This document shows, piece by piece, positions 7,363-15,171 of a stretch of 33,482 nucleotides of DNA. The translations under genes and the position numbers were made by a program. Position 1 is the first letter of the stretch. Every line of letters begins with the position of its first letter. The stretch comes from Sphingopyxis sp. (GTDB taxonomy: Bacteria; Pseudomonadota; Alphaproteobacteria; Sphingomonadales; Sphingomonadaceae), in the NCBI GenBank assembly GCA_015657575.1, contig JACDQN010000415.1, positions 1 through 33,482 of the forward strand. The letters run 5' to 3'. The notes beneath the pieces are model-generated. The model worked only from the letters and a program-made list of their open reading frames with translations, did not search any database and had not been told where the DNA came from.

Positions 7363-8606
7363 CAAAATTTCCTGTGAAAACCGAAAAGATCGCCGTCGGG
7401 ATCGCGCGCACCGCATATTTCTTCGCGCAATATCTGCGCCGCCATCATCGAGAAAGTGATACCGTTGCCGCCATAGCCCATCGCAGAATAGCAGTTCGGC
7501 ATCCGCGGCACGCGGCCGACAGTGGGCGAGCCGAGCGGGCTGTTGCCGAAGCTTCCCGCCCAGGCGAAGGCCGGCGTCGGATCGATCGCGGGGAGCAGCG
7601 CGGCAAGCTTTCGTTCGAGCGCACGGGTCTTGGCCTCGAGCTTCGCGTCGCGGGCACCCGCATCGGCGATATCCTCGTCCTCCCCGCCGCAGATGATCGC
7701 GCCCTCGGGCGTCGTCCGGATGTAGAGATAGGGATCGGACGCTTCCCAGATCATTGCCCGATCGGCCCAGAGCTTCTCCGGCTGCGGGCGCGTCGCGATC
7801 ACCCAGGTCGACATGATATAATTGCCGAGGCGCGGCACGCCCTTCATCATCTCATAGCCCGTCGCGAAGATCGCGTGGCGGGCGTGAACCTTGCCCTCGC
7901 CGCCGATCGTGAGCGTCACCCCGCGGTCGGTGGGAGCAACGCCGGTGACCTCGGCTGGAGCGATGATCTGCGCGCCGCGGCTCGCGGCGACGCCGAGATA
8001 GGCGGCGGCCATGGCGCGCGGGTCGACGCTGTAATTTCCGAACCCCATGATCGCGTGGCGGCGGCGGATGCCATAGCGCCGCTCGACCTCGGCGGGACCG
8101 ATGAGTTCGATTTCGAATCCGGCGCGCCGCCGAGCCTCTGCTTCGCGGCTGAGCTGATGCCGATCGAGGATATTGCCGTCGAGGTAGAGCGACGGACGCG
8201 TTGCCTGGCCCACGTCGAGGCCGAGCCGCTCGGTGCGTGCACGGAGCGCTTCGACCGCGAGATAGGAGCGGCGCCAGATGCGGATGGCGCGGGCCGCGCC
8301 GATGCGTTCGGACATCTGCGACAGCGGCGTGTCGAGCTCATATTGCAGGAGCGCGGTCGATGCCGGCGTCGATCCTTCGCCGGGGCCGCGCCGATCGAGC
8401 ACGATGACATGGAGGCCGGTCTCGCTCAAATTCTCGGCAATGAGCGCGCCCGATATTCCGGCGCCTATGATCGCGACGTCGCAACGGAGCGTGTCCCTAA
8501 GGGGGGAGATGGGCACCGCGGGGTGGCGCTTTTCCATCCAGATTGTGCGCCCCGTCCGGAGGTCGCGTGACTGGCTGGCCGATGGCCCGGTCTGTCTGTT
8601 TGTCAT
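7362..8606 (-). CDS. FAD-dependent oxidoreductase, D-amino-acid-oxidase (DAO) family
   Basis: This 414-residue flavoenzyme has an N-terminal extension of about 40 residues before the Rossmann FAD motif CDVAIIGAGISGALIAENL. The acidic end of beta-2 (VIVLDRRGPGEGSTPAST) and the C-terminal DAO signature (GRVPRMPNCYSAMGYGGNGITFSMMAAQIL) follow. The ICGGEDEDI segment is typical of the glycine/sarcosine-oxidase-like branch. The substrate cannot be predicted. Start ATG 8606 follows an AGG-containing site and lies 13 bases after the upstream gene; the longer frame from 8642 would run into that gene. It is the last intact gene of a minus-strand run with the 88-aa protein and DUF3606, within a stress-related neighbourhood. 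Confidence 0.88.
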   Translation of the reverse strand: MTNRQTGPSASQSRDLRTGRTIWMEKRHPAVPISPLRDTLRCDVAIIGAGISGALIAENLSETGLHVIVLDRRGPGEGSTPASTALLQYELDTPLSQMSERIGAARAIRIWRRSYLAVEALRARTERLGLDVGQATRPSLYLDGNILDRHQLSREAEARRRAGFEIELIGPAEVERRYGIRRRHAIMGFGNYSVDPRAMAAAYLGVAASRGAQIIAPAEVTGVAPTDRGVTLTIGGEGKVHARHAIFATGYEMMKGVPRLGNYIMSTWVIATRPQPEKLWADRAMIWEASDPYLYIRTTPEGAIICGGEDEDIADAGARDAKLEAKTRALERKLAALLPAIDPTPAFAWAGSFGNSPLGSPTVGRVPRMPNCYSAMGYGGNGITFSMMAAQILREEICGARDPDGDLFGFHRKF

Positions 8607-8619
8607 GGCTGCCTGGTGA

Positions 8620-8886
8620 TCAGCTCTCGGAGATGGTCTCATCTTCGATCGCGGCGGCGATCATCCGGTCCCAGACCTCGGCATCGCCAGCCGCGGCCAT
8701 TCGGCCGCTCGGTTCGCGGAGAGTCTTGAGGACTGCCAGCGCCGTACCGGTATACTCGGGCCAGAGGTCGTTCACGGCTTCGCCAGCCGACGACATGTCG
8801 CCTTCGGCGTTGCGGCTGAGCTCGTGCGCGGCGAGGACACGTGCGATGCGTTCGACCGGCGCCGTGGCTGCGACATCCCACGTCAT
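8620..8886 (-). CDS. Hypothetical protein, 88 aa
   Basis: This is a small acidic, mostly helical protein (MTWDVAATAPVERIARVLAAHELSRNAEGD...). It has no signal peptide, membrane segment or recognised motif. The start ATG overlaps the stop of the DUF3606 gene in an ATGA arrangement, which fixes the start and implies coupled translation. The FAD oxidoreductase follows 13 bases later. Codon use resembles the neighbours. The function is unknown. Confidence 0.72.
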   Translation of the reverse strand: MTWDVAATAPVERIARVLAAHELSRNAEGDMSSAGEAVNDLWPEYTGTALAVLKTLREPSGRMAAAGDAEVWDRMIAAAIEDETISES

Positions 8887-9065
8887 GCCCCGCTGCCCAG
8901 ATAGGCGCGGACGGCTTCGGCGCTGTTCCCTACGGCATCGACCGCCTCACGCAGCTCCTGTTCGCTGACGCCAGGGCTTTGGGTCCAGCCGCGGATTTCA
9001 TAATCTTCGGAGAGGTTGATGCGGTCGCGGTCGGGCGAGCCGGTCATCCGCTTGTCATCAGCCAT
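8883..9065 (-). CDS. DUF3606 family protein
   Basis: A 60-residue protein carries the DUF3606 pattern: PDRDRINLSEDYEIRGWTQSPGVSEQELREAVDAVGNSAEAVRAYL. These small cytoplasmic proteins of unknown function are frequent in rhizobia and sphingomonads. ATG 9065 follows GGGAGA at a spacing of about 8 bases. A terminator hairpin lies only 27 bases upstream, so the gene depends on read-through from the Gln-rich gene or on a promoter overlapping that hairpin. Confidence 0.85.
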   Translation of the reverse strand: MADDKRMTGSPDRDRINLSEDYEIRGWTQSPGVSEQELREAVDAVGNSAEAVRAYLGSGA

Positions 9066-9091
9066 GGGATGAATCTCCCTTACACAGGAAG

Positions 9092-9120
9092 CCGGGCCGC
9101 GCGGGAGCGACGGCCCGGCC
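9092..9120 (-). terminator. Intrinsic terminator behind the Gln/Asn-rich gene
   Basis: GCCGGGCCG and CGGCCCGGC form a perfect 9-bp GC-rich stem with an 11-base loop, followed on the minus strand by TTCCTGT. It is placed 40 bases after the stop of the 53-aa gene and just before the DUF3606 gene. Confidence 0.6.
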
Positions 9121-9160
9121 CAGGAGCGCCCGAGACAGCGCTCACTGTGGTCACTTCAGA

Positions 9161-9322
9161 TTAGCGCTGCTCGCGCTGTTCGTCGTCGCGGCGGGTCTGA
9201 TTGCCGTTCTGGCCATTGTCCTGATCGCCGCCCGGCTGACGACGGTTCTGGTCGTCCTGCTGTTCCTGCTGACCGGGGTTCTGGTTCGGCTGGTTGCCGC
9301 CCTGTTGATTGTTCTGCGCCAT
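9161..9322 (-). CDS. Gln/Asn/Gly-rich hydrophilin-like small protein
   Basis: The product has 53 residues from ATG 9322, which follows AGGAGAGG at good spacing. By count it has 16 Gln, 9 Asn and 7 Gly, plus many Asp, Arg and Glu. It has no Ile, Leu, Val, Phe, Tyr or Trp at all. This composition predicts a fully disordered, extremely hydrophilic protein and meets the usual hydrophilin criteria (high Gly, high hydrophilicity), a class associated with water stress. A GGAAC-N17-CGTC promoter lies about 45-70 bases upstream, which fits EcfG-dependent general stress expression. No enzymatic function is expected. The low-complexity composition makes homology hard to judge, but the ribosome site, promoter and terminator frame it as a real gene. 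Confidence 0.75.
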   Translation of the reverse strand: MAQNNQQGGNQPNQNPGQQEQQDDQNRRQPGGDQDNGQNGNQTRRDDEQREQR

Positions 9323-9366
9323 GATGGCCTCTCCTATATGCTCGCCCGGGGGATGGGCGCTCGAAA

Positions 9367-9392
9367 GACGCGTGACGCCACAAGTTTGTTCC
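9367..9392 (-). promoter_or_regulatory. EcfG-type stress promoter for the hydrophilin-like gene
   Basis: On the minus strand GGAAC (9392-9388) is followed after 17 bases by CGTC (9370-9367), one mismatch from the alphaproteobacterial EcfG consensus GGAAC-N16/17-CGTT. The predicted transcript would have a leader of roughly 40 bases before ATG 9322. Confidence 0.6.
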
Positions 9393-9408
9393 CTGAAAAT
9401 CATACACT

Positions 9409-9420
9409 TAACCTATGTTA
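9409..9420. promoter_or_regulatory. Near-palindromic motif TAACCTATGTTA, copy 1
   Basis: TAAC and GTTA flank a 4-base centre. It lies between the two divergent EcfG-type promoters, 16 bases from one -35 element and 28 from the other. An identical 12-mer occurs at 13573-13584 upstream of katE. It could be the binding site of a shared regulator. Confidence 0.4.
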
Positions 9421-9448
9421 TGAAGGCGCCGCAAGACAAGCCTCTGCG

Positions 9449-9473
9449 GGAACCAATGCCGCAAACCCGCGTT
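9449..9473 (+). promoter_or_regulatory. EcfG-type stress promoter for the DUF1328 gene
   Basis: GGAAC (9449-9453), 16 bases, then CGTT (9470-9473) is an exact match to the EcfG consensus. It faces the DUF1328 and hemerythrin genes and is divergent from the promoter at 9367-9392. The predicted leader is about 90 bases. Confidence 0.65.
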
Positions 9474-9570
9474 GAAGACACATCCATCACGGATGAATTG
9501 GCGCGCTCTGCCGCAGCCCTGGCGCATGCGCGGCGGGGCGGGGAAAGTACGCCCTGACGGGAGACTCAAT

Positions 9571-9741
9571 ATGTTCAGATGGGCTATTATTTTCGCTGTC
9601 GTCGCGTTGGTCGCGGCACTGCTCGGGTTCGGCGGGATCGCCGGCCTGTCGGCGGACTTCGCCAAGATCCTTCTCGTAATCGGTGTCGTCCTCTTCATCG
9701 TCGCTTTTGTCTTCGGGCGCGGGCGGCGGACGCTGCCCTGA
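9571..9741 (+). CDS. DUF1328 (YtjA-like) small membrane protein
   Basis: A 56-residue peptide made of two hydrophobic helices ([25 protein letters not shown] and [19 protein letters not shown]) with a basic tail (GRGRRTLP). This is the typical DUF1328 layout, including the GFGGIAG turn. Its role is unknown; homologues are often induced by envelope or general stress. ATG 9571 follows GGGAGA; longer upstream starts would add a polar, non-conserved segment that overlaps the promoter. The exact-match EcfG promoter upstream supports stress control. A hairpin at 9793-9821 follows, then the hemerythrin gene. Confidence 0.88.
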   Translation: MFRWAIIFAVVALVAALLGFGGIAGLSADFAKILLVIGVVLFIVAFVFGRGRRTLP

Positions 9742-9792
9742 TCATCCTACCCCCGGGATCCCGGCGCTCCTCCGCTCATGATCCCAACCTGG

Positions 9793-9827
9793 TGCCGGCG
9801 GCTTCCCCTCAGTCGCCGGCATCTGTT
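9793..9827 (+). terminator. Hairpin terminator after the DUF1328 gene
   Basis: TGCCGGCG (9793-9800) pairs with CGCCGGCA (9814-9821) around a 13-base loop and is followed by TCTGTTT. It separates DUF1328 from the hemerythrin gene; partial read-through is likely because no separate hemerythrin promoter is evident. Confidence 0.5.
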
Positions 9828-9879
9828 TGCCAGGCGCAGCACGCGCCGCCGATTGAGGGGCAATTTTGGGAGACTGCAA

Positions 9880-10382
9880 ATGGCTGAACGTGACGCGCGG
9901 GACACCGATGTGACCCACATCCTCGCTGCCGACCATCGCACCGTCGAGGCATTGTTCGAGGAATTCGAGAAGGCGAACGGCAAGGACCGGAAGGCCAAGC
10001 TCGCCGACACAATCTGCACCGAACTCAAGATCCACGCGCAGGTCGAGGAAGAGATTCTCTATCCCGCGCTCAAGGGCAAGATCGACGACGATCTTCTGAA
10101 GGAAGCCTATGTCGAGCATGACGGCGCCAAGGTGCTGATCAACGACATCGTCGCGTCGGGCCCCGACGACGAATTTTTCGAGGCGAAGGTAAAAGTGCTC
10201 TCCGAGGAGATCAAACACCACGTCAAGGAAGAGGAAAAGCAGCACGACAATATGTTCCAGCAGGCACGTGCGCAGACGTCGATCTCGACGCGCTCGGCGA
10301 GCGGTTGCTCGCGCGCAAGGAAGAGCTGAAGCGCAAGGCCGAAAACGACGGCCTTCCGCCCGCCGAACTCGCGACGATGTGA
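9880..10382 (+). CDS. Hemerythrin HHE-domain protein, frameshift near its C-terminus
   Basis: The protein starts MAERDARDTDVTHILAADHRTVEALFEEF and shows the iron-ligand pattern of bacterial hemerythrins: H in AADHRTVE, HAQVEEEILYP, VEHDGAK and HHVKEEEKQHD. It probably binds a di-iron centre involved in oxygen, NO or peroxide handling. ATG 9880 follows GGGAGA. After MFQQAR the frame continues as Ser/Arg-rich sequence and stops at 10329. The expected ending (DVDLDALGERLLARKEELK...PPAELATM) lies in another frame and stops at 10382. One base is missing near 10271; restoring it gives 167 residues. All iron ligands lie before the lesion, so a truncated product could still bind iron. The gene is downstream of an EcfG-type promoter and DUF1328. 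Confidence 0.87.
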
Positions 10383-10395
10383 GGTCTTCCCGACC

Positions 10396-10427
10396 GGTGC
10401 CGACGGCTGTGGCGTCGGCACCGCTTT
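10396..10427 (+). terminator. Intrinsic terminator after the hemerythrin gene
   Basis: GGTGCCGAC (10396-10404) and GTCGGCACC (10414-10422) form a perfect 9-bp stem with a 9-base loop, followed by GCTTT. It starts 14 bases after the restored hemerythrin stop, which supports that downstream stop as the original gene end. Confidence 0.65.
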
Positions 10428-10440
10428 CGGCCCTCGATCA

Positions 10441-10806
10441 ATGGCGAACCAGTCACGCCCCGACGTAACCGCCAAAGTTCACGAGCACCCGCCCGTCACG
10501 CCCGACCGGCGATATTTTGTTGTGCGCGGGCGGTTGTGGCGCATGCCCAACCCGGCGCTCGCGCCGGCCGAGCGAGACGCACTCGTACATGATCTTATGG
10601 CGGCGCGCCGTTCCGTCGGACTGGCGCTGCGCTCGAACGACGCGTTGGCGGAGAAGAATGCCCGCACGGATGTCGACCGTGCGAAGCGTGCGCTTGGAGA
10701 GCGGGGACCAGCGTGGTGGGACGACGGAACGCCCGACTACAACCGGCACATGGCGGCTAACACGCCCTATGCGGGCTGGTTCGAGGGGCTTGGGCTTGCG
10801 CCTTGA
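10441..10806 (+). CDS. Conserved hypothetical protein, 121 aa
   Basis: This soluble protein has the pattern TPDRRYFVVRGRLWRMPNPALAPAERDALVHDLMAARRSV near its start and ALGERGPAWWDDGTPDYNRHMAANTPYAGWF near its end. I recall this combination from uncharacterised short proteins of many Proteobacteria; no function is known. ATG 10441 lacks a clear ribosome site. The gene follows the hemerythrin terminator, and its stop is only 2 bases from the convergent lipoprotein stop, leaving no room for a separate terminator. Confidence 0.75.
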   Translation: MANQSRPDVTAKVHEHPPVTPDRRYFVVRGRLWRMPNPALAPAERDALVHDLMAARRSVGLALRSNDALAEKNARTDVDRAKRALGERGPAWWDDGTPDYNRHMAANTPYAGWFEGLGLAP

Positions 10807-10808
10807 GG

Positions 10809-11303
10809 TCAGGATTTTGCGGTGAGAAGCGGCGCGGTCGAGCCGCGATCGATCGTCAGCAGCAGCGTGCCGATTCCCGCGGCTGGGACGATCTCGATAC
10901 GCTCTTCGGCAATGCCGCGATCACCCAGAAGATGCGCGAGTGCCTTGGCCTGGTCTTCGTCGCCGGCGATCGCGATTGTAGCAGCGGGCGCGGCGCGCAA
11001 TATGATGGCGAGATCCGCTCCGCGACCCAGACCCTGGCTGGTGAGGACAGGCTTCGTTTCGGCAAACCCGGCAAACTCGAACTCGGCGCTTCGACCCTGG
11101 CGCGATGCGAGCCATGTTCCGATCTCTTGCGAAAGCGATCCGCGCGCGGCGGTCATGGTCGAGCCGTCGGGAAGGGTGATGAGGCTGTTCTGTGGCGATT
11201 CGGGGGCGGCTGCCTCGACGCTCTGGCTGGCGCAGGATTGCAGCGACAGCGTCGTCGCTCCGATCATGAGCGCGGTGGTGAGAAGAAGGAGAGGCCGGAT
11301 CAT
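10809..11303 (-). CDS. Putative lipoprotein, possibly OmpA-like
   Basis: This 164-residue protein begins with a lipoprotein-type signal (MIRPLLLLTTALMIGATTLSLQSCAS; lipidation would be at Cys24, although LQSC is an unusual box). The C-terminal half, with LGRGADLAIILRAAPAATIAIAGDEDQAKALAHLLGDRGIAEERIEIVPA, follows the helix-strand order of OmpA-like peptidoglycan-binding domains. The normally conserved NR..R..A motif is poorly visible, so this is only a remote suggestion. It lies 30 bases downstream of katE on the same strand and is probably co-transcribed with it. Confidence 0.72.
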   Translation of the reverse strand: MIRPLLLLTTALMIGATTLSLQSCASQSVEAAAPESPQNSLITLPDGSTMTAARGSLSQEIGTWLASRQGRSAEFEFAGFAETKPVLTSQGLGRGADLAIILRAAPAATIAIAGDEDQAKALAHLLGDRGIAEERIEIVPAAGIGTLLLTIDRGSTAPLLTAKS

Positions 11304-11333
11304 TGTCGTTCCTCGTCGAATGAATTTGCGGGG

Positions 11334-13484
11334 TCAGGCAAGGTCGCGGACCTTCGGCTCGCGGTACCAGTGACGCTGTGTCCCGACCTTGATGAAGTCG
11401 GCGATTGAGACGACGCCCTCGTCGGGTTCGACGCCGGCCTTGTCGAGCAGGGGCTGCGTTGCCTCATCGTGCGCGATCGTCTTGCAATGGCCGAAGGCGT
11501 CCATGAACCATTGAACGGCCGCGCCCTCGTGGGTGAGTTTTTCCGCTGCCGCCCGAGTCAGAACTGAAGCTACTGCATCGAACAACACCGACGGGGAGCC
11601 CGCGAGCTGACCGTCAGCCTTGAGCGTCCCGTCCGAGACAGGGATGCCCCCGACCTTGGGCGCGACGAGGAAGGCGCTGCCGCCCGCTTTCTCGATCTGC
11701 TTCTTGAGCTTGTCGATGGCGGCAGCGTCGGAACCCTCGGCGAACAGAATCGCAACCTTGCGGCCCTTGATGTCGGGGCGCGGGTTCTTCTGGATCGAGA
11801 GCGCATCGGACGGCGCCATGTCGACAGGCGGCTTCGCGGGCTTTATCTTCGCGGGCAGGTCGATCGCGAGACCCTTGGCGACGCGCGTCGCAAGATCCTC
11901 GTCGATATTGCGCAGTTGGGCGACGACGCGTGCGCGGACATGGTCGAGCGTCACCTTGGAGAGTTCGAACACCAGCGCCGAGGCGATATGCGCCTGCTCA
12001 TTCTCGGTCTGCGAGCGGAAGAACAGTCGCGCCTGGCTGAAATGATCGGCAAAGAGTTCGGCGCGGATGCGCAGCTTCTGCCCTCCATCGTTGCGTTCGT
12101 CGTTGGCCGGGAAGGTGGAGAAACCCGTGTCGGGGCAGGCGCGCGGTCCGGCGTCCTCTCCCGCTTCGGCTAGGCTGTTCGGCTCATAATTGGCGCGGCC
12201 CTTCGGGACGAGAGTCTGCATCATCCCGTCGCGCTGGAAATTGTGGAACGGGCATTTGGGCGCGTTGATCGGTATCTGGTGGAAGTTGGTCGTGCCGAGC
12301 CGCGACTTCTGCGTGTCGAGATAGGAGAATAGCCGGCCCTGCAGCAGCGGGTCGTTGCTGAAATCGATGCCGGGAATGATGTTCGAGGGGAGGTAGGCCA
12401 CCTGCTCGGTCTCGGCGAAGAAATTGTCGGGGTTGCGGTTGAGCGTCATCCGCCCGACGATCTCGACCGGCACATCCTCCTCGGGAATGAGCTTGGTCGC
12501 GTCGAGCACATCATAAGGCTGTTTCGCGGCGAAGGCTTCGTCGAAGACCTGGACGCCGAGATCCCATTGCGGGAAGTCGCCGGCATCGATCGCCTCGAAC
12601 AGGTCGCGGCGCTGATAGTCGGGGTCGGCGCCCGCAATCTTGACCGCCTCGTCCCAGACTGTCGATTGAAGACCGAGCACCGGCTTCCAGTGGAACTTCA
12701 CGAATTTCGATTCGCCCTTCGCATTGACGAAGCGGAAGGTGTGGACGCCGAAGCCTTCGATGGTGCGGAAGCTGCGCGGGATCGTCCGGTCGGACATCGC
12801 CCACATGATCATGTGGAAGCTCTCGGGCATCAGCGAGATGAAATCCCAGAAGGTGTCGTGCGCGCTCGCGGCCTGCGGATAGCCGCGGTCGGCTTCCATC
12901 TTTACGCTATGAACGAGGTCGGGGAATTTCATCGCATCCTGGATGAAAAAGACCGGGATATTGTTTCCGACGAGATCCCAGTTGCCCGCCTCGGTGTAGA
13001 GCTTGACTGCGAAGCCGCGGACGTCGCGCGGCGTGTCGATCGATCCCGCGCCGCCCGCGACGGTCGAGAAGCGCACGAATACCGGACAGGTCTTGCCCAC
13101 CTCCTGGAAAATGTCGGCCTTGGTGAGTTCGGGGATCGCGCGGGTGCATTCGAAGACGCCATGCGCACCCGAACCGCGCGCATGGACGATCCGCTCGGGA
13201 ATGCGCTCATGATCGAAGTGGAAGATCTTCTCGCGGAGGATAAAATCCTCGAGCAGGGTCGGGCCGCGCTCTCCGGCCTTGAGGCTGTTCTGGTTGTCGG
13301 CAATGCGGTGCCCGAAATTGTCGGTGAGGTGGGCGCGGCCATTGCGCTCATCATCGCTTTCGATATGCTGATGCGTCTCGCCGGCATTGCCCTTGTCGGC
13401 TTTGATCGGCGTTTGGCCGCTCCCCGGTTGGTGCGCTCCGAGGCTGTTGTCAGTTGCGGGCGAGGGCAGAGGCTTCTTCGGCAT
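11334..13484 (-). CDS. katE: Large-subunit (clade 2) catalase HPII
   Basis: This 716-residue heme catalase breaks hydrogen peroxide into water and oxygen. The essential His is in [15 protein letters not shown] (about residue 101), and the distal Asn is in [21 protein letters not shown] (about residue 174). The proximal heme Tyr is in [14 protein letters not shown] (near residue 390). The last ~150 residues ([30 protein letters not shown]...) form the flavodoxin/GATase-like domain found only in the large clade. The N-terminal tail is hydrophilic, as in HPII. ATG 13484 follows AAGGA; the 12-residue extension from 13520 is not conserved. A possible variant EcfG promoter ends about 35 bases upstream. 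The lipoprotein gene follows, and a sensor-kinase operon is divergent. Confidence 0.96.
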   Translation of the reverse strand: MPKKPLPSPATDNSLGAHQPGSGQTPIKADKGNAGETHQHIESDDERNGRAHLTDNFGHRIADNQNSLKAGERGPTLLEDFILREKIFHFDHERIPERIVHARGSGAHGVFECTRAIPELTKADIFQEVGKTCPVFVRFSTVAGGAGSIDTPRDVRGFAVKLYTEAGNWDLVGNNIPVFFIQDAMKFPDLVHSVKMEADRGYPQAASAHDTFWDFISLMPESFHMIMWAMSDRTIPRSFRTIEGFGVHTFRFVNAKGESKFVKFHWKPVLGLQSTVWDEAVKIAGADPDYQRRDLFEAIDAGDFPQWDLGVQVFDEAFAAKQPYDVLDATKLIPEEDVPVEIVGRMTLNRNPDNFFAETEQVAYLPSNIIPGIDFSNDPLLQGRLFSYLDTQKSRLGTTNFHQIPINAPKCPFHNFQRDGMMQTLVPKGRANYEPNSLAEAGEDAGPRACPDTGFSTFPANDERNDGGQKLRIRAELFADHFSQARLFFRSQTENEQAHIASALVFELSKVTLDHVRARVVAQLRNIDEDLATRVAKGLAIDLPAKIKPAKPPVDMAPSDALSIQKNPRPDIKGRKVAILFAEGSDAAAIDKLKKQIEKAGGSAFLVAPKVGGIPVSDGTLKADGQLAGSPSVLFDAVASVLTRAAAEKLTHEGAAVQWFMDAFGHCKTIAHDEATQPLLDKAGVEPDEGVVSIADFIKVGTQRHWYREPKVRDLA

Positions 13485-13518
13485 CGGGGCAGTTCCTTCG
13501 CTGTTTCCTTGCCAAGCC

Positions 13519-13543
13519 AACGCCCGCTTCCTCCGCTGGTTTC
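13519..13543 (-). promoter_or_regulatory. Possible EcfG-type promoter of katE (variant -35)
   Basis: On the minus strand GAAAC (13543-13539), 16 bases and CGTT (13522-13519) match the EcfG pattern except for G to A at the second base of the -35 element. Predicted transcription would start about 25-30 bases before ATG 13484, which is a good distance. Confidence 0.4.
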
Positions 13544-13572
13544 ATCACCAAGCGAATTACGCGAAGGGCGCA

Positions 13573-13584
13573 TAACCTATGTTA
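13573..13584. promoter_or_regulatory. Near-palindromic motif TAACCTATGTTA, copy 2
   Basis: This is identical to the 12-mer at 9409-9420. It lies in the 184-bp divergent region between katE and the sensor-kinase operon, 29 bases from the putative katE -35 element. The other copy is 28 bases from the DUF1328 -35 element, a similar geometry. Confidence 0.4.
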
Positions 13585-13668
13585 AGGAGCGCAACGCCTT
13601 TGCTTGCCTATGGCCTGATTTTAGGACATCGATGAGGCCGCAATCAGATTGGGCCGAGGGGCAATCAG

Positions 13669-15171
13669 GTGGAATCGGCCAGATTATCGGCGCTCGGGCG
13701 CGACACGCGCGCCAACCGCCTCATAATCCTGCTCCTCTCGGTCGGCTTCGCGGCGCTGCTCGCTGCGGCCGCAACCGCCTATTATGTGCAGCGCCAGAAT
13801 GAGGCCGATGCGCAGTTGGTCGCGCACACCCTGGCGGTCGAGGCCAATCTTGGGGCCTTCGCGAGCGCGACGGAGCGGATGGAGACCGCGCGCCGCGGAC
13901 TTATTCTCACGCAAAACCCTCAGTTCGCGGCGATCATGGACGAGGCCGAGGCGCGCTCGCTCTCGCAGTTGTCCGATCTCGAAGCTTTGATCAGCGACAA
14001 TGCCGAGCAACGCGCGCGCGTGGCGAAGCTGCGCGAGCATCTGACGGCGTACCGCCACCACTATCGTTCGACCTTGGGGTTGCGCGGCGCTGATCGCGAG
14101 ACATTGATCGCCGGCTTTGCGAACGATCGGGGGGTGCTGGAAGTGCGGGCATCGCGCGCGGTGGTGGAAGCGATGCTGACCGACGAATTGTCCTTGCTGC
14201 GCGAGCGCGAGGCGCGCCAGCAGGGCACGCAGCGGCTCTTCACGCTGTCGTTGATCGCCACTGCTATTCTTGTCCTCGTCGTCGCCGCAGCGACCTTGCT
14301 TCTCGTCCGGCGCAACCTCGTCGATCTCAGGCTGTCGCGCGCCGAACTCCGGCGCCTCAACGAAGGACTCGAGGAACTGGTCGATGCCCGCACCGGCGAA
14401 CTCAAGCGCGCCAATGCGGAGATTCAGCGCTTCGCTTATATCGTGTCGCACGATCTGCGCTCGCCGCTCGTCAACGTCATGGGGTTCACCGCCGAGCTCG
14501 AGACCGCTCGTAAGGCGATCGCAGGCTATCTCGAGCGCGGCGACGCCGAGGGCTGGCAGGCGCCCGATGCCGCGACGCGTCTCGCGATCGAAGAAGATCT
14601 GCCGGAATCGATCGGGTTCATCCGTACCTCGACCCAGAAGATGGATCGGCTGATCAACGCGATCCTCAATCTCTCGCGTCAGGGACGCCGCACGCTGGCA
14701 CCCGAGCGGCTCGAACTTGGCGGTATTGTCGGTGGGATCGTCGATAGTCTGCAGCACCGCATCGCAGAGACCGGCACGGAGGTGACGGTTGAGGAACTGC
14801 CTGTCGTCGTGAACGATCGCGTCGCGGTTGAGCAGATTCTCTCGAACCTCGTCGAGAATGCGCTCAAATATCTCCAGCCAGGACGCGCCGGGCTCATCCG
14901 GGTGACCGGCGGCACCGATCTTGGCCGCGCATGGGTCTCCGTTATCGACAATGGCCGCGGCATCGAGCCGCGCGACCATGAACGTGTCTTTGACCTCTTC
15001 CGCCGGTCGGGCGTGCAGGATCAGCAGGGCGAGGGGATCGGCCTTGCGCACGCCCGTGCGCTTGCCTATCGCCTTGGCGGAAACATCGAAATCCAGTCCG
15101 AATTGGGTGTGGGGTCCACCTTCCGGCTGATCCTGCCCCTTGTGTGGCAAAGCGGAGTAGAGGATGCCTGA
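13669..15171 (+). CDS. Membrane sensor histidine kinase with CHASE3-like sensor region
   Basis: A 500-residue kinase with two membrane helices (about residues 17-39 and 190-213) enclosing a helical periplasmic sensor region that contains ERMETARRGLILTQNPQF, typical of CHASE3. A short cytoplasmic coiled coil follows, then HisKA with SHDLRSPLVNVMGF (His261) and a HATPase domain (VEQILSNLVENALKY, VIDNGRGIE, GEGIGLAHARALA, GSTFRLILP). The HisKA hairpin carries an extra ~35 residues (about 282-318) before FIRTSTQKMDRLINAILNLSR, as in phytochrome-like kinases. GTG 13669 follows GAGGGG. Its stop overlaps the response regulator start by 8 bases. The signal is unknown; position divergent from katE suggests oxidative or general stress. 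Confidence 0.92.
   Translation: MESARLSALGRDTRANRLIILLLSVGFAALLAAAATAYYVQRQNEADAQLVAHTLAVEANLGAFASATERMETARRGLILTQNPQFAAIMDEAEARSLSQLSDLEALISDNAEQRARVAKLREHLTAYRHHYRSTLGLRGADRETLIAGFANDRGVLEVRASRAVVEAMLTDELSLLREREARQQGTQRLFTLSLIATAILVLVVAAATLLLVRRNLVDLRLSRAELRRLNEGLEELVDARTGELKRANAEIQRFAYIVSHDLRSPLVNVMGFTAELETARKAIAGYLERGDAEGWQAPDAATRLAIEEDLPESIGFIRTSTQKMDRLINAILNLSRQGRRTLAPERLELGGIVGGIVDSLQHRIAETGTEVTVEELPVVVNDRVAVEQILSNLVENALKYLQPGRAGLIRVTGGTDLGRAWVSVIDNGRGIEPRDHERVFDLFRRSGVQDQQGEGIGLAHARALAYRLGGNIEIQSELGVGSTFRLILPLVWQSGVEDA

Noticed and set aside
9420-9557. A 45-codon plus-strand frame starting [12 protein letters not shown] and ending 13 bases before DUF1328
   Set aside because: It looks protein-like and has operon-like spacing, but the exact-match EcfG promoter lies inside it and there is no ribosome site before ATG 9420. 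It would not be on the stress transcript.
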